Shown here one piece after another: positions 6,029 to 11,131 of a stretch of 11,131 nt of DNA. Numbering within the stretch: position 1 is the first letter of the stretch; each line of letters starts with the position of its first letter. Position numbers and translations under genes: made by a program. The notes below the pieces were generated by a model. The model saw nothing but the letters and a program-made list of their open reading frames with translations. It searched no databases and was not told the origin of the DNA. Source of the DNA: Chloroflexota bacterium (GTDB taxonomy: Bacteria > Chloroflexota > UBA6077 > FW602-bin22 > JACQUS01); assembly GCA_016210125.1 (NCBI GenBank), contig JACQUS010000557.1, positions 1 to 11,131 on the forward strand. The letters are read 5' to 3'.

Positions 6029-7273
6029 CTAGGCATAGGCCGGCGCGTGGTTGGCGATGGCCTCCTCGAACGACTCCACCGTCGGCTCGACGCTCAGCGG
6101 CGCGCTCAGGTGGCCGTAGAGCGCCTCCTGCGTTTTCAGGCCGTTGCCGGTGACGTAGGCGACGGTGAGCTCATCCGGCCGCACGACGCCGCGCTCAGCG
6201 AGGCGCTTCAGCGTGGCCACCGTCACGCCGCCGGCCGTCTCGGTGAAGATGCCCTCGGACTGTGCCAGCAGCCGCATCCCGGCGACGATCTCCTCCTCCT
6301 CGACGGCCGCGATGGCTCCGCCGGTCTGCTTGACCACCTGGAGGACGTAGTAGCCGTCGGCCGGATTGCCGATGGCCAGCGACTTGGCGATGGTGTTCGG
6401 GTGGCGCACCGGGCGCACGTTCAGCGTGCCGGCGGCAAAGGCCTGGGCCACCGGGGCGCAGCCGGCCGGCTGGGCGCCGGAGATGCGCACCGGCTTGGGC
6501 TCCACCAAGCCGACCTTCTCCAGCTCGCGGAAGCCCTTGGCGATCTTCGTCAGCAGGGAGCCGGAAGCGATGGGCACGACGACGTGGTCTGGCAGGCGCC
6601 AGCCGAGCTGCTCGGCCACCTCGAAGGCCAGCGACTTCGAGCCCTCGGAGTAGTAGGGACGCAGGTTGATGTTGAAGAAGGCCCAGCGTTGGCGGTCGGC
6701 GATCTCGCTGCACAGACGGTTGAGCTCGTCGTACGTGCCCTTCACGGCGACGATCTGTGCGCCGTACACCGCGGCGTTGACGATCTTGCTCTGCTCGATG
6801 TCGTAGGGGACGAAGACGAAAGTGCGCAGCCCGGCCTTGGCTCCGGCCGCGGCGACGGCGGCGGCGAGGTTGCCCGTCGAGGCGCAGGCGATGGTGTCGA
6901 AGCCGAACTCCTTGGCCTTGGCGATGGCCACGGCGACGACGCGGTCCTTGAAGGAGAAGGTCGGGTTGACGGAGTCGTTCTTGACGTACAGCTCGCGCAG
7001 CCCGAGCGCGCGCCCCAGATTGTCGGCGCGCTGGAGCGGCGTGAAGCCCACGCGCCAGGAGTCGTCCTCGCCCCGCTCCACAGGTAGGAGATCGCGGTAG
7101 CGCCAGAGGGAGAGCGGCCCGGCGGCGACGCGCTCGCGGCTCGTGCCGGCGCGAATGCGCTCGTAGTCGTACTCGACCTCCAGCGGGCCGAAGCAGAACT
7201 CACACACGTGCGTCGGGGTGAGCGGGTAGGCACGCTTGCACTCCCGACACGTCAGACCGCGGATCCGTCCCAC
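6029..7273 (-). CDS. thrC/metM: Threonine synthase family PLP enzyme; probably MetM-type O-phosphohomoserine sulfhydrylase
   Basis: A fold-type II PLP enzyme of 414 residues. The N-terminus has a zinc ribbon, CREC (9-12) and CEFC (24-27), as in the longer archaeal/bacterial ThrC subgroup. The PLP lysine is Lys109 in SFKD (107-110), followed by the STGN loop (132-135), the phosphate-binding loop PIASGSLL (234-241), QPAGCAP (268-274) and TGNGLK (375-380). All core residues look intact. ThrC converts O-phosphohomoserine to threonine; the homologue MetM uses the same substrate but takes sulfur from a thiocarboxylated carrier to give homocysteine. The carrier gene directly downstream and the SAM riboswitch upstream favour MetM here, but sequence alone does not settle it. 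GTG start at 7273 with an AGGAG seven bases upstream, 23 bases past the terminator T-tract. Confidence 0.9.
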   Translation of the reverse strand: MGRIRGLTCRECKRAYPLTPTHVCEFCFGPLEVEYDYERIRAGTSRERVAAGPLSLWRYRDLLPVERGEDDSWRVGFTPLQRADNLGRALGLRELYVKNDSVNPTFSFKDRVVAVAIAKAKEFGFDTIACASTGNLAAAVAAAGAKAGLRTFVFVPYDIEQSKIVNAAVYGAQIVAVKGTYDELNRLCSEIADRQRWAFFNINLRPYYSEGSKSLAFEVAEQLGWRLPDHVVVPIASGSLLTKIAKGFRELEKVGLVEPKPVRISGAQPAGCAPVAQAFAAGTLNVRPVRHPNTIAKSLAIGNPADGYYVLQVVKQTGGAIAAVEEEEIVAGMRLLAQSEGIFTETAGGVTVATLKRLAERGVVRPDELTVAYVTGNGLKTQEALYGHLSAPLSVEPTVESFEEAIANHAPAYA

Positions 7274-7295
7274 CGTGTCCTCTCCTCGCCGACTT

Positions 7296-7332
7296 AAACA
7301 AAAAGCCTCAGCACCCCACAGGGATGAGAGGC
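7296..7332 (-). terminator. Intrinsic terminator (expression platform of the SAM riboswitch)
   Basis: On the minus strand GCCTC/GAGGC outer arms and CCC/GGG inner arms form a stem with CA/TG pairs between them, followed immediately by TTTTTGTTT. It lies between the aptamer and the GTG of the ThrC/MetM gene, so its formation stops transcription before the operon. Its 5' arm can pair instead with the aptamer, which gives the switch mechanism. Confidence 0.85.
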
Positions 7333-7351
7333 ATCGTGATCTGCGAGCAAC

Positions 7352-7373
7352 GGGCCTCTGCGCGCAAAGGCCC
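7352..7373 (-). other. Stem-loop between aptamer and terminator
   Basis: GGGCCT (7368-7373, read on the minus strand) and AGGCCC (7352-7357) pair around a GC-rich loop. The minus-strand loop side carries AGAGGC, a second copy of the aptamer segment that can pair with the terminator arm, so this hairpin may compete in or sequester part of the expression platform. Confidence 0.4.
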
Positions 7374-7392
7374 CGGCGCCGCCACGCGACCC

Positions 7393-7514
7393 CTTATCTT
7401 GCAGAATGCCTCTGCCGGAATTAGCACCATACCACCGTTGCGGCGCCGCGGGTGCGACCGCGATGGCTGGTTGCCGGGCTTCACAGGGCCGGCCCCTCCG
7501 CCCGTCTAGATAAG
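7393..7514 (-). ncRNA. SAM-I riboswitch (S-box leader)
   Basis: Read on the minus strand, the segment has the full S-box core. CTTATC (7509-7514) and GATAAG (7393-7398) form P1; GGAGGGGCCGGCCCTGTGAA and then GCCCGGCAACC make the conserved P2/J region with the kink-turn; a variable GC-rich P3 follows; then GGTGCTAATTCC and a GCAGA-ATT-TCTGC-type P4 hairpin. This aptamer binds S-adenosylmethionine. It is followed by a terminator, so the expected behaviour is repression of the downstream operon at high SAM. The identification is by remembered consensus, and the match is close throughout. Confidence 0.95.
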
Positions 7515-7549
7515 GTGCGACGCGAGTCGCGTATGCACTTGTTACCGAC

Positions 7550-7579
7550 AGTCTAGCGACTAGCGCACCTCTCTGTCAA
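7550..7579 (-). promoter_or_regulatory. Promoter of the SAM-riboswitch operon
   Basis: On the minus strand a perfect -35, TTGACA (7574-7579), is followed after 18 bases by TAGACT (7550-7555; four of six consensus positions). Transcription would begin about 30 bases before the aptamer, leaving the whole S-box in the leader. Confidence 0.65.
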
Positions 7580-7666
7580 GCGCTGCGGGCGCTCCTGCCG
7601 TCCAGGTGCGTTATACCCTTCCCGTCGCGTACGGCACGATGGTCCCCGCCTCACCCCATGAGTGAT

Positions 7667-7697
7667 GTGCAGAGGTCGCCGGAGGCGACCTCTGCAC
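7667..7697. repeat. Perfect 14-bp inverted repeat with 3-base loop
   Basis: GTGCAGAGGTCGCC, loop GGA, then its exact complement form a stem of 14 uninterrupted pairs. It lies in the noncoding gap between the 3' end of the substrate-binding protein gene and the riboswitch operon promoter. No T-run follows on either strand, so it is not a standard intrinsic terminator. A REP-like element, a Rho-assisting or mRNA 3'-end-stabilising hairpin, or a small miniature-element remnant are possible. Confidence 0.8.
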
Positions 7698-7742
7698 TCC
7701 CGTTCCCGCATCCGGCACGGGTGATGCCATCGCTGACGAGCA

Positions 7743-7760
7743 TGCGTGTCGGGACACGCA
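7743..7760. other. Hairpin downstream of the substrate-binding protein gene
   Basis: TGCGTGT and ACACGCA form a perfect seven-pair stem around a CGGG loop about 50 bases beyond the stop codon of the leftward substrate-binding protein gene. There is no T-tract; it may serve as a 3'-end structure for that transcript. Confidence 0.35.
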
Positions 7761-7809
7761 CCACGCGAGGCAAGCGCGCCCGCAGGCGCATCGATCCGTT
7801 ATGCGCGAC

Positions 7810-8973
7810 CTAGCCGCCGAACAGGTCGCTGAAGCGCTCCCGCGTCTCCGGGCTTTTCTTCTCGACCTCCTCCGGCGACAGGACGACGATCTTCAATTCG
7901 CTGAGCTTCTTGCGCCCAGCGGGATACACCGTCTCGGGATTCGGCGCCAGATACTGCCACGATGCGATCAGCGACTGCCCCGCCGGACTCAGCAGCCATT
8001 CGTGGAAGAGCTTGGCCGCGTTGGGATGCGGCGCGTCGGCCACGATCCCCGATGCCGTGTAGGCGACGGTCGTGCCCTCCTCTGGGTAGACCACGTCGAG
8101 GGGCTTGCCCTCCTTCTTATCCGCGAGGGCTGTCGCCTCGACGATCCCGAGGCTGACGGGCCGCTCACCCGTGATGGCGATGGGGTTTAGCTCGAACTGC
8201 GAGCGCACGAGGAAGAGCTCGTTCTGCTTGAGCTTCTCGTAGAACGCCCATCCCAGCCGATTGGTGATCATGATGACCAGCTCGTTGCCGGTCCCGCTGT
8301 GCTTCGGGTGCGCCGTCGCGATCTTGCTCTTGTATTTGGCATCCGTCAGATCGGCAAAGCGCTTCGGAATGTCGCCACCAGTGATGATCTTCGAGTTGTA
8401 GCCGATGACCATCGCCTGGACGGTTTGGGCGAAGAAATAGCCGTCCTTGTCCTTCAGCTCGGGAGGAAACTTCTTCGCCCCCTCCGGCGTGTACTGAATG
8501 ATGCGCTTTTGCTGTTTGTGCTGCTGCCACAGCCCGAGGTCGCCGTGGTTGATGACGTCCACGGTATAGAGCTTCGCCTCGCGCTCCTTCACCAGGCGGG
8601 TGATCATTGGGCCGGCGCTGAGGCGCGTGGCTTCGACCTTGAGCCCGGTCAGCTTCTCGAACTCGCGCGCCATGGCGGCGACCTCGTTCTCGCGCTGCGC
8701 GCCGATCCAGACCGCTACGCGGCCTTCTTTCTTCGCGGCCTCGTAGAGCGCCGCATCGACCTCGAAGCCGGGGCCGATCTGTGCCCTCGCGCCGGCCGCC
8801 GGCTGAGCCGGAGCGGCCGGCTTGGCGGCCGGTGGCTGCGCTGCGGCCGGCTTCGCTGCCGGCGCAGGCGCAGCCGGCTGGGCCGCCGGGGCCGGGGCGG
8901 CCGCCGGAGCCGGCGCACAGGCGAGCATCGCTAGCGCGAACAGAGCGACGAGCTGCATCAGCACCCAACGCAT
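7810..8973 (-). CDS. ABC transporter substrate-binding lipoprotein (iron(III)-type / extracellular solute-binding family 1)
   Basis: This 387-residue protein carries a lipoprotein signal: hydrophobic residues 4-18, then Cys19 in MLAC. An Ala/Pro-rich linker with scattered Lys (about 20-60) leads to a two-lobe periplasmic-binding fold. The body (EGRVAVWIGAQRE, AREFEKLTGLKVE, YNSKII, HPKHSGTGNELV, LFHEWLLSPAGQ) resembles iron(III) and 2-aminoethylphosphonate-type binding proteins, but no Tyr cluster was confirmed, so the ligand is unknown. Start: AGGAGG abuts the ATG at 8979, so the second ATG at 8973, six bases away, was chosen. It lies 67 bp after the amidohydrolase-like gene on the same strand. 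No permease or ATPase genes are present; they must lie elsewhere. Confidence 0.87.
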   Translation of the reverse strand: MRWVLMQLVALFALAMLACAPAPAAAPAPAAQPAAPAPAAKPAAAQPPAAKPAAPAQPAAGARAQIGPGFEVDAALYEAAKKEGRVAVWIGAQRENEVAAMAREFEKLTGLKVEATRLSAGPMITRLVKEREAKLYTVDVINHGDLGLWQQHKQQKRIIQYTPEGAKKFPPELKDKDGYFFAQTVQAMVIGYNSKIITGGDIPKRFADLTDAKYKSKIATAHPKHSGTGNELVIMITNRLGWAFYEKLKQNELFLVRSQFELNPIAITGERPVSLGIVEATALADKKEGKPLDVVYPEEGTTVAYTASGIVADAPHPNAAKLFHEWLLSPAGQSLIASWQYLAPNPETVYPAGRKKLSELKIVVLSPEEVEKKSPETRERFSDLFGG

Positions 8974-9040
8974 GGTCATCCTCCTCTTGTGGCTGAACGC
9001 CGGCCCAAACCGGCACCGTCTCCGCTGCCCTGGGCGGCTC

Positions 9041-9880
9041 TCAGCTCATCCGCAGGAGCCGCGCGGCGTTGGCGTACAAGCCCTTCTCGCGTACCGCCTC
9101 CGATCGCAGGCCGGCCATTGTCTTCTCTACGGCCGGGCCAAGCGGGTAGAGTGGATAGGCGCTGGCGAACAGGTACTGGTCCTGCAAGTAGCCGTTCGCG
9201 GCGTCAAAGAAAGCCTGAGCGAACGGCAGATCGTAGTGGTAGAGGTCTGGCGATACATACACGTTGGGGCGTTTGAGCGCCAAGCCCAGCATTGCCTCGA
9301 CGTACGGCCAGCCAGCGTGCGCGACGACGAAGTTCACGCGCCGGAAGTCGCCAGCCACGCGGTCGAGAGCGATGACGTTGCGCATGCAGTAGCCAACGTC
9401 CGGGCCGACGAACACGCTCAGCGTCACGAGGACCGGCACCGCCAGGCGCTGGGCTTCCTCATAGAGCGCGTACAGCGTCCCGTGATCCACGTCGATCGGC
9501 GGCTGGCTGCCAATGCCGGGCTCGATGATCACCCCGCGCAGACCCAGCTCCTCCACCGCCCGCCGAGCCTCCTTCACCGCGTCACCACGGCGACTGAGGT
9601 CCACGCTGGCAATGCCGACGAAGCGACCCGGATACGCGCGGCAGAGCTCGGCTACCTCGTCGTTCGATACCCCCGGTGACCAGGCACGGCCCGTCACGAC
9701 TCCGGTCGTGATGCCCGCCTCGTCCATCTCACGTAAGGCCATCTCCATCGACTGCTGCGTCGCCGAGGCTGGGAACTGGACGCCCACGCGCGCCGGCAGC
9801 CACTGCCCGGCACGCCCATAGGGCACGTCGAGGCGCACGAAGCTGCCGTAGGGCGGCCGAAGGCGAAAGTCCACGATCAT
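9041..9880 (-). CDS. Amidohydrolase-2-family TIM-barrel protein lacking canonical metal ligands
   Basis: The product (279 residues) looks like the amidohydrolase 2 family (ACMSD-like decarboxylases and hydrolases): it opens VDFRLRPP where the family has DxHxH, keeps VVAHAGWPYVE (His188), and ends FASAYPLYPLG where the family has GSDYP. Thus both first-strand His are Arg (Arg6, Arg8) and the catalytic Asp is Ala241. A zinc-free, altered activity or a non-enzymatic role is likely; I recall a 'DFRxRPP' subgroup of this family, so this is probably an established subfamily and not a decayed gene. Start: the ATG at 9880 has GGAGG eight bases upstream; an ATG at 9952 gives an unusual extension and a poorer site. 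It sits between the dehydrogenase and substrate-binding genes and probably shares their transcript, suggesting catabolism of an imported organic acid. Confidence 0.82.
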   Translation of the reverse strand: MIVDFRLRPPYGSFVRLDVPYGRAGQWLPARVGVQFPASATQQSMEMALREMDEAGITTGVVTGRAWSPGVSNDEVAELCRAYPGRFVGIASVDLSRRGDAVKEARRAVEELGLRGVIIEPGIGSQPPIDVDHGTLYALYEEAQRLAVPVLVTLSVFVGPDVGYCMRNVIALDRVAGDFRRVNFVVAHAGWPYVEAMLGLALKRPNVYVSPDLYHYDLPFAQAFFDAANGYLQDQYLFASAYPLYPLGPAVEKTMAGLRSEAVREKGLYANAARLLRMS

Positions 9881-10025
9881 CGCCCGAACCTCCGCTGCAT
9901 GCGAGACCGCATCGACCTGCGAGCACTTACGAGCTGAGCGCGCAAGCACCATGCGAGCCGGTTCTCTGCGCCTAGCCTAGCCGGCCCTGTCAGCGACTTT
10001 CGTCACTCGCCCCTTCCGCTGACCA

Positions 10026-10937
10026 TCACGGCCGCTCGCGCATCTCGACGCCAGCCCAGCGCTCGTAGAGCTTGACCAGCGAGAGGTTGGGCGTCGTGCG
10101 GCCTAGCTCGACCATGCCCATAACGATGAGCTGCTGGACGAGATGAGCGATGGGCATCGGTATCCCTTGCTCGCGGCCGGCGGTAGCGGCAATCTCCAAG
10201 TCCTTGTGCAAGAGCTCGATAGCCATCCCGCCACGGGCGCTGAAGTCGCCCTTCAGGACGAAGCGCGGGAAGCGCCGCTCGGTGGCCGCGTTGCGCCCCG
10301 AGCTCGCCTGAATGACCTGAATGACGCGCACAGGATCAAGTCCGGCCTTCGTGGCCACGACCACGGCCTCCGCGGTCGCCAGCGTGCTCACGCCGGAGAG
10401 GAAGTTGTTGAGCGCCTTGGTGAGGTGGCCGGCGCCGAGCGGCCCCATGTGGAACAGGTGGCGACCGAAGCTGCGCAGCAGCGGCTGGTAGCGCTCGAAG
10501 ATGGCCTCGTCTCCGCCGACCATCACCGCCAGGCTGCCCTCCTCGGCGCCGACGACGCCGCCGCTGACTGGCGCGTCGACCATGTGGATGCCGCGCTCGG
10601 CCAGGGCCTGAGCGATGCGCACCGTCGCCGAGGGCTGGCCACTCGTCAAATCGAGGACGACCGTGCCACGAGCGGCGCCGCGGACGATGCCCTCGTCACC
10701 GAGACAGACCGCCTCGACCTGTGCCGACGTCGGCAGCGAGAGCAGGATGTGCCGACAGCGCTCGCCGACCTCTCTCGCCGAGCCGGCCGCTTGCGCGCCG
10801 GCAGTGGTGAGGCGGGCGAGGGCCTCCGGTCGCAGATCGTAGACGACGAGCGGATAGCCACCGTCGAGGACACGGCGGGCCATGGGGCCGCCGATGTTGC
10901 CGAGACCGATAAACCCGACCGGACCTTCGATCGTCAT
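10026..10937 (-). CDS. NAD(P)-dependent 3-hydroxyisobutyrate-dehydrogenase-family oxidoreductase
   Basis: A 303-residue beta-hydroxyacid dehydrogenase. The N-terminal Rossmann motif is GFIGLGNIGGPMA (residues 8-20), DLTSGQPS follows at 96-103, the substrate-binding DAPVSGGVVGAEEG is at 121-134, and the catalytic lysine is Lys174 in GHLTKALNNF. Length is normal and all active-site elements are intact. Members oxidise 3-hydroxyisobutyrate, tartronate semialdehyde, succinic semialdehyde or related short hydroxyacids; the substrate cannot be read from sequence. ATG at 10937 with AGGAGG seven bases upstream. The amidohydrolase-like gene begins 146 bases beyond its stop on the same strand, so an operon is plausible but not certain. 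Upstream is a transposase remnant. Confidence 0.92.
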   Translation of the reverse strand: MTIEGPVGFIGLGNIGGPMARRVLDGGYPLVVYDLRPEALARLTTAGAQAAGSAREVGERCRHILLSLPTSAQVEAVCLGDEGIVRGAARGTVVLDLTSGQPSATVRIAQALAERGIHMVDAPVSGGVVGAEEGSLAVMVGGDEAIFERYQPLLRSFGRHLFHMGPLGAGHLTKALNNFLSGVSTLATAEAVVVATKAGLDPVRVIQVIQASSGRNAATERRFPRFVLKGDFSARGGMAIELLHKDLEIAATAGREQGIPMPIAHLVQQLIVMGMVELGRTTPNLSLVKLYERWAGVEMRERP

Positions 10938-10950
10938 CGTCGCTCCTCCT

Positions 10951-10982
10951 TAGAGGCGTTGCACGATAGAGGCGTTGCACGA
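10951..10982. repeat. 16-bp perfect tandem duplication
   Basis: The unit TAGAGGCGTTGCACGA occurs twice head to tail (10951-10966 and 10967-10982). It lies at the end of the transposase-like reading frame and just before the dehydrogenase Shine-Dalgarno. With a single copy the frame would end at TAA after RL; the extra 16 bases shift the frame and remove that stop. Confidence 0.9.
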
Positions 10983-11131
10983 TCTTGAACATCGGGCGCA
11001 GTGCGTTCTCGCGGTGGCGCGAGTACTTGGCGGCATCCGTCCGCAGCCGCACCCCACCGAAGACCGACTCCAGGGGATCGCTCGTCCGCAGGTGGGGCCA
11101 GTGTCCCTGCGGAGAGCGGTAGAACGTCACA
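10953..11131 (-). pseudogene. C-terminal remnant of an IS256/Mutator-type transposase, partial
   Basis: From the right edge leftward, the frame reads FYRSPQGHWPHLRTSDPLES, then VRLRTDAAKYSRHRENAL and MFKIVQRL. This matches the conserved C-terminal part of Mutator-family transposases (HWxHLRTTNPIES, VRLRT, K...ALxMxFKL), which help excise and insert IS elements. Only about 55 residues are inside the window; the DDE catalytic part, if present, is beyond the edge. The frame ends short of the family's usual C-terminus, and its natural stop is shifted by a 16-bp duplication, so it is probably a dead fragment. No terminal inverted repeat was seen. It may have supplied or disrupted the upstream region of the dehydrogenase operon. 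Confidence 0.7.

Noticed and set aside
5878..6036. 53-residue N-terminal extension of the sulfur carrier starting upstream of 5877
   Set aside because: It is Arg-rich, unlike any CysO/MoaD/ThiS protein, and a GGGGGAGG ribosome site stands ten bases before the GTG at 5877, where the family homology begins.
7324..7509. Small plus-strand open frame across the riboswitch
   Set aside because: It is antisense to the S-box leader, low complexity and without a ribosome site; the RNA explains the conservation.
7276..7514. T-box leader as alternative identity of the leader
   Set aside because: No T-box bulge (TGGNACCGCG) is visible, while all S-box core segments are present in order.
7667..7697. CRISPR repeat or standard intrinsic terminator
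   Set aside because: It occurs once with no spacer array, and lacks a T-tract on both strands.
8974..8979. ATG at 8979 as start of the substrate-binding protein
   Set aside because: The AGGAGG is directly adjacent to it (no spacer); the in-frame ATG at 8973 has the ideal six-base spacing.
9881..9952. ATG at 9952 as start of the amidohydrolase-like protein
   Set aside because: It adds 24 residues without family similarity; the ATG at 9880 has GGAGG at eight bases and starts exactly at the family's first strand.

Overview
The window is high-GC bacterial DNA, densely packed, with several GTG starts and good Shine-Dalgarno sites. The gene content (plant/Chlamydia-type long IspG, SAM-I riboswitch, lone receiver proteins, a lipoprotein ABC binding protein beside an Arg-substituted amidohydrolase-like protein) would suit a Chloroflexota-like or other deep-branching high-GC lineage. 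No rRNA or other phylogenetic marker is present, so this is a weak inference.

Layout. At 1-947 (+) is the 3' part of ispG (isoprenoid synthesis, MEP pathway). It runs convergently into a secreted six-bladed kelch protein (944-2155, -). Next on the minus strand come an intact single-domain response regulator (2386-2754), with its own promoter, and a second receiver-like protein whose phosphorylation residues are all replaced (2863-3429). A divergent promoter region with an inverted repeat separates these from a membrane-anchored protein with a zinc-metallopeptidase signature (3526-4698, +). That gene ends on the same CTAG that ends the convergent thrB.

The most interesting part is the minus-strand operon at 7579-4695. 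A sigma70-like promoter is followed by a textbook SAM-I riboswitch, an intrinsic terminator, a threonine-synthase-family PLP enzyme, a small CysO/MoaD-like sulfur carrier ending in Gly-Gly, and homoserine kinase (thrB). SAM control makes most sense if the operon makes homocysteine/methionine. ThrB would make O-phosphohomoserine, and the ThrC-like enzyme would replace its phosphate with sulfur from the thiocarboxylated carrier. This is the MetM/MetO route that I recall being described in Streptomyces, here apparently under SAM-riboswitch control with its own kinase. A plain thrC-thrB threonine operon is the alternative.

Upstream, also on the minus strand, is a probable three-gene catabolic/uptake operon: a 3-hydroxyisobutyrate-dehydrogenase-family enzyme (10026-10937), an amidohydrolase-2-like protein lacking its metal ligands (9041-9880), and a substrate-binding lipoprotein (7810-8973). 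The right edge (about 10953-11131) holds the C-terminal remnant of an IS256/Mutator-type transposase with a 16-bp tandem duplication. The 7515-7809 gap, the longest stretch without a gene apart from the riboswitch leader, holds the operon promoter and two hairpins, one of them a perfect 14-bp stem.
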